The notes: generated by a model not told the origin, from the sequence alone. Numbered from the stretch's first letter, positions 14,001 to 28,900 are shown. The stretch: 64,000 nt of DNA from Dromaius novaehollandiae (GCF_036370855.1 NC_088102.1:71619601-71683600); one strand, 5' to 3'. Numbers and translations are program-made.

Positions 14001-15564
14001 AGCCTGTGCTCTGTGCCATGGAAAATTTAAAGACTCTTAGTAGAGGATGAAAATCTGGAACTTGGTCCCTAAATGACACGGGGACTCAAAACTTCAACTA
14101 CTGCAGAGAAGTTGGCATTACAGAACCATCAGTATGTTTAATCAATTGAAGACAAATAAAAAAAATAGAATCCCTAGGAAGCACAGATACCACTATTCCA
14201 GCCATATTCTTAGAGACACCATGCTTTTAAAGAAACATCACACTGAAGTCTTGAGATTCTCATTAACATATTTCTATCATTGAAATTAAGGGCCTAAGAT
14301 TCAACATTTCACTTATGCTTTACTCGATTTTCTTTGTCCAAACTGACTTCCAACAACTCCCTTCCACATAGATCTGTGCATACTGGAAATTTCATGACAA
14401 AGTTCTGTTTGCAAATAACATGCAGGACATTTGTGTAAGGATACTAACCCTACCAGCAGTTCCAAGAAAGTATCACAGCAGCCTCATGATTTGTAACATT
14501 TTCTGTTTAGGAAACAACACAAAAGCCTATGTCCTATCTGGCCTGACAAAAATATGCCAGCTAGAGAAACACTACCTACTTTGCTTAAGTGAGCTTTTCT
14601 TTAAATGACCAGTGAAGGGAAAGACTGAAGTGGAGCTGAAATAACAGATAAGACTGTCTGGCTTTTTAGATCTCAGGTTTAGCAGATGAGTGACCCTACC
14701 ATCTAAAAACTTGTGCTCTAGATGCAGATGACCATTTCAGTACAGAGATGGAAACATAATGCAGAAATTTACAGTCCAGGATAACAACCCAGAAGTTCTT
14801 TGCTGCAGCCAACCCACTTCCTAAGAAAGCCCTAATACCCTGAATAAAAAGTTAACTTGCATGTAGAAACCAATCCAGACAAGCCATTTTGGTTACTAAG
14901 AATATTTGTAAAGTGTACTTAGTCACTGATTTCTTAAACAGTCTGCCAGGAAGAGCAGCAAGCACAAAAACAAACCGGCTCACTGCAGGTTGGCTACACC
15001 ATCTCAAGGAGAATGCATTTCCTCCTGAGGACTATGGATTTCTCCAGGCCAGGGCAAGGATACAGAAAAGATTTTACCTGAAGAATCTAGGTCCAACAGG
15101 GCTTTAAGAAACAAGGCTGTTTAAATCACTAAACCTTCCTGACCATTAATTCTGGAATTCTGCATCTTTACAAGCCAAATTCTTTCCCCTTGCACACATG
15201 CTACAGCAGTAATAAAGTTAACAGGATGCTCCAAAGCCAGTTGTAACAGGTACGGAAATAAATGTTTCACCTAAATCTCACTTTGTCAGCAGAGAGGAAA
15301 GAAAGGATGCAGAAACACAGTGGAAGAACATATCAAGCCTGCACTGTCATACAGAAATGACAATAGCTGCAACCAAATTAATATTGCCTATAAACTACTT
15401 TTAGCACCAATAAGGGAAGCATCCATTAGCAACAGGTCTATTCCCTTTGGTAAAGGGGATCTGAAAACTGTTACTGTCCTAAAGAACCTTTTCCATCAAC
15501 ATCACAAAACAGGTAAAGAGCTTTAAGTTGTTATTGCTACTGAATACAAGGCATTTCCACAGTT

Positions 15565-15640
15565 ACATGACAGGCTGGAAAAGGGCCATGCAGCCCATTT
15601 AATTCAATTCACTTCCTCTTCCATCTGCTCTACACAGCCA
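15565..15640 (-). mobile_element. Possible CR1-derived fragment, reverse orientation
   Basis: CAGGCTGGAAAAGGGCCATG followed by CAGCCCATTTAATTC resembles a reversed CR1 tail, but the match is short and other origins are possible. Confidence 0.25.
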
Positions 15641-15779
15641 TGCTCTATTAGTCTTCTGAGAGCAATTGTTTTTAAACTGAAAAAGGCCAAGAGTCTATGT
15701 ACGTCCAATGTATGCTATTCAAAACCACTACCAACTCTCCAGTTCTGAGCTGCAACCCAGGACCCGAGAAATGCCAGTC

Positions 15780-18177
15780 TCAGCATAATTCCTCCTAGCT
15801 TTTATTTAACTTTTAAAACCTCCTTTAAAGATAAACACAAGCTCCCTCCCAGAGATGCTTCCCAACTACTTCTGAATTTAGTGCCAGAAAAAAGGAACAA
15901 ACTAAACTCCACTGGCACCAAAGAATGGATCTGTTTCCTTTCTCCTTTACTCCTTCCCCCCTTAGAGTGCAGAAAACCTTCCCCTGTACAACCAGAGAGC
16001 AACTGCAAGCAGCATCATTATCACCAGGAACTAGAGTACCTACATGCATCAGACAGCCCTGCGCACAGGTATCAACATGCTACAGGGAAAACAGCCAGGG
16101 GAACAAAATCACCCACTGCTACGTAACAAGCACAAGTGAACCCAACCAACCATTTGGCCAAAGACAGAGTGCCGCTGTCAGGATGCCCACCATTCCTGCC
16201 ACTACAGCACATAAATAGGAAGAGTTGAGAAGCATCTCATGGGATAATAGTACGGCAGGGCAACCATCTGCTAAGGCAGCAGCTTTTGGTTTTCATCTCC
16301 TCCACCTCCTGCTTTCTTTACTTCCCATCCCTGCAGAAAGGTGGTAAAGATTGCATGCATGCTTTTGTCAAGAATGACTGAAATAGTGATCTTTTTTGCT
16401 TCCTACATACCGACTTTCCTGTATGCTCTCTGGAAAGCTGGCAGAGAAAGGTGAAGAGCACGCCTAAACCACTTCCTTTTGCCCAGTTTCTTTCTGGAGA
16501 CCCTCTGTTCTAGGTCTCCATTCAACCTTCAACACACTCCAAAGGAAGTGTTAGAGCAGGCTTAACAAAACTAAGACACCAGTCTAAGGCATACAGATTT
16601 AGGTATGAAACTTCTATTTCCCTCAACTTAAAAAAAAAATTTTGTGAAGTGCCGTATGTTTTACAGTACAGTTGTGATTTGCACAATTAAAATATGTATG
16701 TCACATCAGAGCACATTTTTATCCTCAACGTTAGGGAAGAAAGTCTAAGCCCCAGTGATCACTTAACTGTCAGGTTGCCAAGCTATCCAGCACGCCAGTG
16801 AACTCATCCAATTGAGATCATCAGCCTGAACAGAAGCTCCTCAAAATGACACAGGTCATCAAGCCACTTGCTCTCATGTCCAGAAAGTTACCAAATAGGC
16901 TTAATCTTACACCGTTGACTCATTGATAGACCTCATTCCACAGCTATTAAAGGACACTTTTTCCACTGTTTATCAATACAGCTGTGCAGAACATTTCTGA
17001 AGACTACATGGCACGAAAGCATCACATTCTGAGGGAAATCTGCTCAGCGCACACCACAAGCTGGCTAGCACAGACCTACTTCCCAATGGCACTGGCCCCA
17101 GGTGAGACTGAGGTACCACGATCTACAGACTTACCATCCGTAAGCCCAGCCACCCCACGCAGGCGAGAGAACGAGCGCACAGGACACCGCGTACGTAATA
17201 GCACATTGCACCACGCGCCACTGCGGCTGCCCACCAGCACTCACTGCGAGAGCTCCATCCGCTCCTCCTGCGAAAGCGCAAACCTTCGCTCCTCACAAAT
17301 GCACAGTTGCCGTGAATAGCAGGAGTTACGCACATCTGACTGGTGGAGGTTTCTCTAAGCCTCACCTATGAAGACCAACGACAAGTGAATCAACATAAAG
17401 GCTACAGTTCGCCTGTTACCGCAGGCGAATCATTTTCGCGACCCAGGGAGTCCTTCCAGTCCTACACTCCTCCCAGCGCTCTACCCCTGCCCCAAAGAGA
17501 ATATACTGTATTACAGAGACTTTCATATTGGGAAAATATTTTAATATAGTAAACAAGTCAATTTACCTTTCACATATTTTTAAATAAGTTTATGCTCATT
17601 ATTAAACAAAACCGGTTTTACTTAATGGTTTACAGCCTCCAAATCCATCTTGTTCCCAGTCGATCTTGTAAATAGTGAAGAACGTGGACACCGATATCCT
17701 CGTATAGGTAACAGACCGGCATAAATAGCATAGGAGTTCAACGCGGGTTCAAAGGGAGAAGCTAGCCCCGGTGAGGGAAGAGAAACGAAGCCACAAAATC
17801 CCCTTTGGAGGAGAGACGGGGTGGGGGGAAAGTACCGGCGTCGTACTGGTAAAAACGCTTCCTTCCCTCGCCGACCCCTCGGCCGGGTCCGTCTCCAGCC
17901 CGAGCTTTGCGGGGCTCCGCGCCCCGCCGCCGGGGAGCCGAGGCGCGATCCCCCCTAACCGGGTCCTCCGCCGCCGCGCCGCCCCTCCGCCGGTCCCCGC
18001 GACGCCCCGGGGCGGCGCGAGGCGCGGCCGCCCGCCGCGAGCCGCTCTCCCGAGGCCGGGCCTGCCCGGCGGGCCGCCGCGGCGCTCCGAGGCCTCCTCT
18101 CCCGCCGCGCCTCCCTGCGCGAGGGGCGACCGTTAACGGCCGCCGCGGGGCGGGCGGGCAGCGGCGCCCTGCTCCCC
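15780..18177 (-). other. INAFM2: Probable INAFM2 3' untranslated region
   Basis: This is the stretch immediately after the INAFM2 stop. No other exon is seen in it. An AATAAA signal on the minus strand (plus-strand TTTATT at 15801-15806) would give a 3' UTR of about 2.4 kb, in line with the human transcript length as I remember it. An earlier ATTAAA lies at 17540-17545. The plus strand from about 12 to 17 kb is richer in A and C than in T and G in the lines I counted, which fits minus-strand transcription. The exact end is not known. Confidence 0.4.
17143..17460. other. Secondary CpG cluster with an inverted repeat, downstream of INAFM2
   Basis: CpGs are again frequent here, separated from the main island by an AT-rich stretch at about 17520-17640. 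An 8-base perfect stem (TTCGCCTG at 17408-17415 with CAGGCGAA at 17422-17429) with a 6-base loop sits at the right end. It lies within the probable INAFM2 3' UTR. Confidence 0.4.
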
Positions 18178-18887
<710 letters not shown>

Positions 18888-21800
18888 GGGGGGTCCGTAG
18901 GGAGGGGTGTGTTTAAAGGGGCGATTCCTCCCCCCCCCCCCGCTCCCCCTTAATTGGCGCGTGCGCGGCCGTTGGGGCGCGCGCTCCTGAGGGGGAGCGG
19001 CGACCGTTAGGGCCTGCGTGGGCGTCTGAGGGGGGCTGCGGCCTGTGGGGGCTTTTATGCTATGTGATCCCCTGTAACGGCCTCTGCCTCGCTTTTGCGG
19101 TGCTCTCCTGGGCCTAGCTAGCTCAGGCCAGCAGTGTGTTAGTTAGCCCTTTGCCTTCAGCTCGTGTGCTTGGGCACACCTTAGTCAGGGGCAGCAGGTG
19201 TAGCAAAGCCCCCCTGGCCCAGCGCTGGAGAAGGATGTCAGAAATATCCCTCCACTTTCTTACCAAAAAGAGGAGTCACTTCTTGACACTACCCTGGCTG
19301 TGGGTATGGCATGCCACTTGCAGCTTCTGTGAAGTTTGAAGGATGCGCCTAGCTCAGCAGCAATTTTTGGTGAGGTTATTTTGGTTCCCTGCTAACTGGG
19401 CTGATCCTGAACCTGACAAAATTATTTAAAGCCTTGTTGTTGCTGTTAGGAGATGGACTGACTACTCTCTGTATGCTTGTTAGCCCCCCCCCCCCCCAAA
19501 GAGCATCATTTTCTTTTTTTTTTTCCTAAAAACAGCTGAAACACCTACCCAGGGTATGGATCCTCCAACCCTGGAGAGAGATGTTGCCTTTTTGGAAGGA
19601 TTTAGCAGCTCCTTTTGAAATCATTCTCTTCTTCTCCCTCTCCTAAATCTTAGGACAGTCAGGCTGAAAGCCTTTTGCTTACAAGAGGTGGCGGTTCTAA
19701 AAGAGGCTACAGCAGCTGGAGAAATGCTTGTTGCCCAGAAAGGTCTCAGAGGAAATGAATGACTGAATTTCAAGTTAAGTGTGGTGTTTTGTTTTTCCTT
19801 CTAACAGGCAAGAAAGAATGGAGGGCTAGGAGAGAAGGGGAAAACCTCTTAATTTCCTGCAGGAAGAAGCATGGAACCTGCAGCGATGGGGCAGAACATA
19901 CATTAGCGACTAAGAAGGAGTAACTTAAAATTTGGCAAAATGTACATTGTGTTGACTGAAAGCTCCGGGCTTGGCGTATAAGTGCAAAGGGGTGGCATTG
20001 TAGCGAGGACCTGCGCACCCGGACCCCCAGCACTTTCACCATTAACCCCCAGGTGGGCACTGCACGGAGCTCCCGGTGTCTAACAGCCGAGGGACTTCTT
20101 AAAGGGGAAATGAACCTGTGGAGTGCGGGCAGCTGAGGGCTCCAGCTTATCCTTCTTAAAAGGGTAACACCGCAATGTTTTAGGCACTAAACTGTCCATC
20201 AGAGTGGACTGATTTTGATGAGTGTAGCAGCGTGGCCGCTCTGGCTCTTGCCAGCAAAACTCATTCTTCCCTACCCCCTTAAGCTGGTCTGCTTTTAGCT
20301 GAGAGCAGCTATGCACATGTGGGATGTTCTGTATCCAGGCCCTGCCCTTGCTGTAAGAAGGGAAGGACAAAAGGGTGGTCTAGCTAAAGGGTGTGACATG
20401 GTGCTGCTTGCTATCTTTGGAGACCCCCTGCCTTTTGGCCTCAGTGCAAGTCTCACCTGTAGCAGTGCAAATCATGGCTACACAGTGTAGACAGACAGGA
20501 GTGAGTAGATCCCACTGTGGCTGTCTTGCCAGGCAAGGGTAACAACGAATTCACTGCCTCCTCAGGGCAGAGGGGACTTACTGATAACATGAGGTGACAT
20601 GAAAGTGCTTTGCAGTTGGCAGTCTGATGTGGTGCCTAACTGTTCATGCTTCAATGTACATTCCCTCTTTCTATTACTGATAAATGGCATTTTAGAAACT
20701 GTGAAATAAAATGTTTGTCTTCTGCCATGTAGCAAAAGGTAACACTTCTTACAGCTTAAAAAGAGTTAATATTAACAGGATTGTTCTTGTTTAACATTAA
20801 GCCTTTTCTTAACCTACAGCTAATGACATGCTATATCTTAAATATTTTAATTTTTATGAAATGTTGGTATAACCCAGTATGCTTGGAAACATTCATTAGA
20901 GAGTTTTATGACTTTTCTACAGGCCCCTTATCTCTCTTACACTAGTTTGCATCTGACTGCTTTGCTCTAGTTGGAGTCAGATTTTATAAACCGGAATTAC
21001 ATGATCTGATTTAAGATTGTTGGCATCCTACTGACATAACTTTTTTTGAGTCAAATGCATCTTCTGTGTTGTTCTACAGATTCGATACACAGGTTCCCTT
21101 CGGCTCTGTATGCTGAATTTAAGTGGCAAATATGAGTTCATAGCAATTTCTACACAATGGATTTTCTACTAATTCTTCAGGCTGGTTTCACTTAATGGTC
21201 AGCTAACGCCAACGCCTCATCCCCTAGTTTCTCTTATTTCATTCAGCAGCTGTCCACTGCTCCATCTTTCCCTTGCATTTTAAACAAAAATTCTATGATT
21301 TCATTATGACTTTAACATACCTTTATTCTGCTTTAAGTGTATCCCTCTGAACGAGAGACTTTTCAGTTCCCCATTGTTTTTGTGCTACAGAGTATTTTTA
21401 AGGTTCTAAATTTGGCCCTTTCTTGTCTAGCATCCTTTCCTAGATCTTCATCCTGTATTTTAACCTGTCCTCTAAGCTTTGCATGTCTTTGTTTACATAT
21501 TTATTTATTATGTCTTTATTTATCTTGCTGGCCTTTGGTCTTCCTGCCACTGAATGCTGCAAAGACAGATCCACCGAGTCTCACTGGATGACTCTGTGTC
21601 CATTCAGAATTCTCCTTGAAATGATCTGTGTAGAAATCAGTTCCTTCCAAACTCTTATGCTCTCTTTGATCTCTTCTGGCATTGCTACTGAAAAGATTTA
21701 TCTTTCTTTCTCCTGAAAGACTCGTGAATATTACCTTCCACAGTTCCTTTTCTTATGCTCTTTGTTGAATCCAGTTTGGGAATTTGGGGAGAGAGGATTG

Positions 21801-23699
21801 ATATAACCAGGCAGTTCTTCCAGGTTTGAATAAGGCCTTGACACTCTTTGCCTAGTGAGTTTCTAGTCCATGCTATCTTTCTCTTTATGCTTCTTAAATC
21901 TGTCCATGGACGTGCTATATCCTCCTTTATTATTTAATTTTACGCTGTTGTAGTGTGGAAAACTTGGAAGTCAAAAATCAGAGCCCTGGTGTTGCTAAGT
22001 ATTCAGATGTGTAGTATGTCAGTATTGATAAAGGATGTTTAAAAGAGATGGCAGGTTGATACAGGAAATAAAGGCGTAGAAGGTAACAGTGAGGTGGTTG
22101 GGATTCATGTAATAAAAAGCAGTCACACTTACCTGCCCCAGTCCTACCTCCCCAAGATCAGATTTGCTTCTCCTGGGAGGAAAACCAGTCCTCCTTAAAC
22201 TCTGTGCACATGGTTTCTGCTCTTTCACTGGTGCTGGGGTTTTTTGTTTGGTTGTTTTTGCTCTTTTTTATACTCTGCCCACCAAAACTCTTTTTATAAA
22301 TCTCACTGTAAATAGTGCTCCTTCTCCATTAGTGGAGAATGTCCTTCTGCATACATGAAGGACATGCACTGGTGTCATAGAAACCACCCCAGCAAAAGTG
22401 GTGAGTGCAATGTAGTTGAGATGTGAGTATACCTTTTATCACTTGAATGTAGATTCTAGGAGCAGCTAAAGCTGCTTCAGGTAGAAAATATGGCAATAGA
22501 TAATTCAGCACATGCTATCTTAACGCTCTTTCGTGCCTTCCCAGCTTTTTGATCTCTTCCCCTTTGCCCCCCCCCCCCGACTGCAGATATGTAGTTGTTA
22601 TAAAACTGAACAATAATTCTTGAGTTATAAGGCTTGAGATTTGTGTCTGTATCTCCCCACTGCATTTAGTACAGGTTCTAATAGTACAAAAGCTAACTTG
22701 GATGCACCTATTCAAGATGCAGTGTACCTTCTGACTGCAGTGCAGACTTGCTCTTCATCGGAATAAAACAATTCTACCATAGTATTGAAGAAATTATGTA
22801 TTCTTAAGGCTCTCTTCACTATGCTAAGCCCTCTGCAGCCTCTGCCCTGGTTAAGACAGGAGATGTGTTCATTAAGTATGAAGCCTTGTGGACTTTTGCC
22901 ATAGTCAGATGTAAGCTTTTCTTTTTACCATGAACAAATTGATGCAAGTTTCTCTCCAGGTCCCTTTGTTCAAGTGCAAGGCAGCTAGCAGAAGGTGTGT
23001 GCCTTGTGTTCCTAAACTTAGCTCTTTGCTAGCAACAGCCTTTAAGACAAGTGAGAGCCAGGATGCCAGGGCTGCAGTAACGATATTTTCTTTTTGTCCT
23101 CTGGGTTTTAGCAGGAATACCAATCTGTGCATTGAATAGATTCCTGTGGTGCGGAAAAAGAGCTCTGGGGTGCAGAGTACAGAGAGGTCTTGTGAAGTCA
23201 ACGAATATATCAGATACTAGATAAGGTTTGGAAATTAGCCTCCTCTGAGCTTTTGCCTAAAAAACGCAAAAGAGATCACTCGCCCGATACAAACAGAATT
23301 AAGGGTACATGGTGCATCCTGGGACTGGACCTGCCAAAAAAGGGGCAGGTGAATAGGCTGTGAACGTCTTGTCTTTTTCCCACCATGGTTCAAGCACTGT
23401 ACTCTTTGGGGTCCTGCTGTATATAAGCTCATCTGGTTTTTGACTTCTGTGGCTTGAGGGTCCACCAGGAAACTCATTTACTTATAAGGCTTCTACTTAT
23501 TTCCTTAAGTCTGAGTTCAGTTGACAATCCAAGTGCTGAGATGGATTGTTCAAGATTTGGCATTCCACCTACCTGTCAGAACAGCGCTGCTTGAATTCTG
23601 CTGTTACCTGTTGCAGTGGGATGTCTCAGTTTGCTCTACAAGGGCCCCTTAAGGATGTAGCTAAATAAACTTGTATTATTGATCTGCCACATTCAGAGT

Positions 23700-23975
23700 C
23701 AGTGGATAGTATCTAATGCTTCAGGACAGAGAAGACTTAATTAAGGGAAGATTATTGGCTTAACATACTACCTCTGTACAGACCTTGCCTCTGAGAATAG
23801 TGAAACGCTGGAATAGATTGCCTAGGAGGTTGTTGAGTCTCCACTGTTAATGGATGCCCCCTAAAGCTCTTGGAACAGTTCAGTGTGATTTAGCCACAGC
23901 TGATTCTGCCTTGGGACAAGGGATAGACTGGATGGCTTTCCAAAGTCCTTCTGGCCCTGTGCTTTTAACTCGGCA
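23700..23975 (+). mobile_element. CR1 LINE 3'-end fragment, intergenic
   Basis: GAATAGATTGCCTAGGAGG followed by GAGTCTCC, then GGGATAGACTGGATGGCTTT and CCTTCTGGCCCTGTGCTTT, follow the CR1 3' consensus. The copy is diverged and 5'-truncated. Confidence 0.75.
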
Positions 23976-25461
23976 AAGATAGCTATTCTGCCTGTCCGTC
24001 CTGTATCCAGTCATTAGGAGGCAATTTGATGTGACACCTACAGATGATCAACTTGTTCTGAGGTGTGCATTTTGATTATACTGGCTCGCATAACTCTAAA
24101 ATCATTATTCACTATTCTAACACTATACAATCCCTTTTCTGAACACTAGCCCTGTTTTTTGTCTTGGTGTCTAGCAGTGTGACTTCTGCAGGCAGATTGT
24201 AGGCTCTGTAAAGGATCATTTTTTTTATTGGCTGTATGTTGCTTTTTAAACTTCATACTGTCTCCTTGATTGCATCTGTGTGCTGGGGAGAAGAGATTGA
24301 GGAGTTCTTCCTACTTGTCTCCTAATGTTTGAAGTACAGAACAGATATGTTAAATTCATCTCTTTTTGTCGGCTGAAGTCCTTGAGCAAATACTTCCCTA
24401 GGCTTGAGTCTTCTGTCATACTTGGTATCTCTGCCCTTGCTAGGGGACAATATCTCAAGCTCTGCTCTTTTCAATGAAACGTGCTTTTTTTTTTCTTTTT
24501 TTTTTTTTAACACTGTTGTTCCCTTCTCCTGTTTGAAGCCAGCAGGATATCTGATTCTGTTCCTCTCTGGCATTTTTCTCTCACACTTTGAAATCTCCTC
24601 TGCCTTATGTGGAAAGGTGCTGTTTCTCTCGTTAATCCAATGACAGATGGAGGGAGATTGGGGATGTTCTTTTAATTCCTTCAAACTTCACTTACTACAG
24701 AGAAATCAGAAGCTGCACAACCCACTGTCTTGCACTGACTTAGACTGTGAGGCACAGAGGTTATACGATGGGTGGAAAAGACAGGAAAAAGTGATGCTGA
24801 GTTTGGCATTGAATATGACAGCAGGAGATGTATTTTCCGTCAGGATAGGAGCCTTGAACTGAGAGCCCCTGGTAGCTCAGTGCAGTGATGCATCAGCAGT
24901 GTCAACCTTGTGCCAATCTGGTGTGAGGCCCTTTTGCACTGTTTTATTATTCTGTGAACCATCTGCCCAGTATAAAGAGTATGTCCTACTTACAGGAGAA
25001 CCTTGGACAGTGAGCATGTGGTAGGAAAACATTCTGAGGGCCGAGAGAGGGAAAAGCATGTTTGAAAAGGGTTTATTGCTTTGTTTTTAATGCTTAGAAA
25101 CACATGTAAATAAAGAATGATTCAGACTGTAGTGAGGAGAGCAGCTTGGCTAAGTTTATAAAAGAGGTGTTTGCAACATTTGGGAAACTTTGATTTTACT
25201 TGGGGTAATTTGAGGTTTGGTGTAGTGTTGAGTAGAGAGATAGAGCTCAGACAGCTTTCTGAAGGCAGAGGAATTCTCCAAGATAATATGAATTGTCTTT
25301 GGTCTGTTGTTTTCATGACACCTCTCTAAAATTGAGAAAGGGTGCTCAGGGTGGCTTGATAGTGCCCCTGTGCATTCACTGGAATAAGAAACTTTGCATT
25401 TGCTTGAGTGTTAAGCTCTACAGTCCCACGAGTTCCTAGCACTCTGTGTTTCATGCATGAG

Positions 25462-25580
25462 TTTGTGGAGAGGAAATTTGCACTAAGTGCTTTTGTGGAG
25501 AGGAAATTTGCACTAAGTGCTTTTGTGGAGAGGAAATTTGCACTAAGTGCTTTTGTGGAGAGGAAATTTGCACTAAGTGC
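25462..25580 (+). repeat. Four-copy 30-bp minisatellite
   Basis: A 30-base unit containing GGAAATTTGCACTAAGTGC occurs four times, at 25471, 25501, 25531 and 25561, with no mismatch between copies in the shared part. The last copy is cut short. It lies in the intergenic space between INAFM2 and PLCB2. Confidence 0.95.
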
Positions 25581-25921
25581 ATGATTCCAAGAGGTTGCTG
25601 TCAGTGTTGCCTGTGACTGTAACCACAATCAGTGTGCAGGAGTCTGGGGTCAAAAATCAGTGCTTTAGCAATCATTGTGCAAGGAGGAAATTTGCGCGTA
25701 GACCCACGCACCCACTTAACATCCAAAACGTTTTTAGGGAAGTATTTTGAAAATAACCCCCACTTTTCAAGCAATTGGACAGTGATGGCTGATGGCCATA
25801 TTATCTGTCTTTGCATCTCTTACTCTGATTTTCAAGGTCTGTCTGAAGAAACTGAAATTACTCTCCTTTGTGTGTGGAAAATGAACATGTGTGTTGTGTT
25901 TCTCTCTAGCACACATAGCAA

Positions 25922-25984
25922 GATATATATTTGTGTGTGTGTGTATATATATAGAGAGAGAGAGAGAGAGAAAAAGAGAGAGAG
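25922..25984 (+). repeat. Compound TG/TA/GA microsatellite
   Basis: Adjacent runs of TA, TG, TA and GA dinucleotides, about 60 bases in all, lie in the intergenic space. Confidence 0.95.
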
Positions 25985-28900
25985 CTATGTGCACACATGT
26001 ATGTGTTGGGGAGCACTGATACAGCTTCACTGAAAATACAGCCTTTATTGCTTGCAGAATGACAGCATTTTATTCAGAGTTGCACCAACTTGTGATTGCC
26101 CCCACAAGCACTAGAACAGGATTCTCCAGGAAAACCACAGTCTCATGATGCAGCCTTGAAGCTGATGTGATCCTGGGTTACCACTGCTCCACCAGGATAG
26201 TTTCTTCCCAGGACAAAGCAGGGTGCTTTTTCAGTAGTTCATTTGTGCATGATTGCTCCAGGGCTATAACTGGCCCTCTTGGGACCAGCTCTTAATGCAG
26301 CTAAGCTCTTGGTTAACTGAGTAAGTTAAACTGAGTAAGTGTGCTCTTCAAAGTCAATTTGACTTAGCTTAATTTTGGGTCCTGGCTGAGTTACACTAAG
26401 GCAATGTGAAATTTAAACTGCTGTAAACATCTATATAACGACTAATAGGTCCCTGATGAAGGGTGTAGGAAATAGCTGAAGCCTTCACCATCTATTCCCA
26501 CCAGTACACCCAACCTTGTGTTTGTCACTGTAGTTCATGAACATGATGCCACCTTTGGTTACCAGAGAACAACCTCGTATGAGACTTGGCAAACTTCATT
26601 ATGCTGTGATAAAAATTTCCATTCAGTTTGCTGCTGCTTCCTGATCCTATGTTTTTCTGAGGGAACGAAAGAGTGACTGGAGTCGCACACAATGTTAAAA
26701 TGTTGTTTCCTAGAGAGCTCTTCTTTTCCAAGAATCTGTAGTCATTTTTGTGTGTTTGCATGTTATTTGTTCCCTGTTTGATGATTACCCTGAAATAATT
26801 AAAAAAAAAAAATCGTTTTCCAAGGTCTAATTTTGACCTCTAGAAAGAAAGGAGATAATTTAAAACATACTGCAGTGATTGTATTCGTCAAGACTAGAAA
26901 AGCTGTGTAAAAGCACAAATAGAAATAAACAAGGTAAAGTGAAGGGCATTTCAGGGTAAGGTTTCTCAGAGAAGCAATGGAAGGAAGCAGTGGCCATGCT
27001 GTGTGTGTGTGTGTACTCATGTGTTCATCAGCTGACAGCATTGGGCTGAGTTAGTAATCCACCTGTGTACACAGCAGTGTTGCAGACACCAGTGACATGT
27101 CAATGGAGCAAATCTTTCTGCAAAAGCAGAACAAAAATGTGCTTCATCATCTCTTTAGGATATGATGTAAAACCCAAGTCCTCTCCACAGGTGCTTATCA
27201 AAAGCAGTGTTTGAATGAGGTCTTGTCCCTTTAGCTTCAGACAAACTGCATCTTTACAGCTGCTGGGGGTATCAGCGGATGTAAATCACCTTTATTCAAT
27301 GGTTACCATGGGCTTTGGGGTCATTGTGTCTTTTGAGCATTTTCAGCAGCTTCAATGCTATGACAAGATCCATGAGAAACCATGTGAGAGCTGAAAGTGG
27401 TCCTTGGCCCTCAAAGCTTGCAAATCTCTGATTTTTGCACTTAAAAACAATGGAGGCTGTAGACCTACCTGCATACTTGATTTTTTCCTCTGCAATTTCA
27501 GATGGAAAATGTGGAAAATGCATTTGTTAATGCTGGACTAAACTTGAATTTCTGGTTACTTCACAAGAACATTTCATGCTGAAAAGGTGAATTGTTCTGG
27601 ATGCAGTTTGCAAAGAGCTTTGCAATGAGGGAAATAGTGGAAGATTAAGTCTGGCTATAACAGAATCCTTTTCTAAAGTAGATTTTCTGTCTAGCAGATG
27701 GAGAACTACAGTGTGTTTCAGTGTGGATGGATTAGGGAAGACCACGGCTAAAATTTATTCAGCTCCATTTGCTGAGTAGACAGAGTGGTTCATATGCAAC
27801 AGTTTGAGGCTGTTGTAACTTGGAGTCAGCTGGTAGGGGCAGTGTAAGGAAGGTTTAAAGCCAACTTTTGATTTTTCTTTCATCCTAGACTCTGAATAGT
27901 ATTGTTTCAGTGGTGTAGCCTGAAATGGGAGCCTGTCTCTTGAATGGGATTCATTGGTGCTCTTTGCCTTTGAAAATCAGTGCCTTGGGGCTTATGTATA
28001 TGGACACAGGTGTTAAAATCCATGTAGAAAGCTTAGTGCATTTGCACTATTCTGTGGTCCTGGCTTAAAAGTAAATAATCCCTTAACTCACATTTATTTT
28101 ATGACAGTTCTTCGAGCTTGAAGCAGTTGAGGGATGCTGTGACAGTATTTACATGCTAGACACTGAGCAGAGCAGCACAGTGACAAACCTCATTTCAAGA
28201 TATAAAGCATTTGCTTATCAGTGCATTTCTCCTTCTGGCACTGTGAGGGACAGGCAGAGGAAAGGTGTTAGGCATAGCCATGTCTGTACTGGATACACCT
28301 CTCTGGGAGAGAGCAGGCAAAGGTGAGCTCTGCTGCTTCTATTCTGCACTGGATGACAAAAAGCCAGCCATGAGCTGAAGGCCACATTACCTGCCTTAGC
28401 TTGGTGCTGGGGCTAGTATCCTTTGCTTCTCAGCCGAGGAACTCATGTCTTTCTAAACCTGTGTGTGCAGACATACCTACTCCACATAATCCACATAAGC
28501 ATGGATTCAAGCCTGCCCTGTGGACTGGACTAATCTGCTACCTTACCCCAGAAATCCTGTGTTAAGAGGCTGCCTTGGAGCTCTCTGGATGTGAAAAGTC
28601 AAAGCCTGCTCAGTACCTGAGCCTGGGCGCACTGTGATAAGCGGAAACAATGATGTGAGCATGGCAAAAATATTAGAGCAGTACTGAGAGGTCTCAACCA
28701 AGGTTGTGGTGGGCAGCAAATACCTCCACAGAAAAAGACAGCCTGTGTAGTGTTGAAATAAGTTGGGCTGGTACAGTTTAAAGAAAGGTTGACAAGGTCA
28801 AGAACAGAGATGGGCTTACCCCCCAGTGTCCTGATTTCCAGTTCAATACTTTATTCTGTAGGCAAACAACACTGGGCAATTAGATGCATTCACTTTTGGA

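Larger units (their letters stand above)
7231..15564. other. Intergenic stretch without a recognisable gene
   Basis: AT-rich sequence with many stops in all frames. Simple repeats are an AGGT run near 8964, a short TA run near 10318 and an A25 run at 11064. I see no exon, RNA gene or full transposon. The right part may be transcribed from INAFM2 if its 3' end lies further out than 15.8 kb. Confidence 0.55.

Noticed and set aside
1-15500. Exons of CCDC9B, expected next to INAFM2 from human gene order
   Set aside because: No frame with splice borders and a recognisable CCDC9B sequence was found; the gene is probably further left.
25326-25628. 100-codon minus-strand frame with a repeated ten-residue unit
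   Set aside because: It is a by-product of the 30-bp minisatellite, whose period is a multiple of three.
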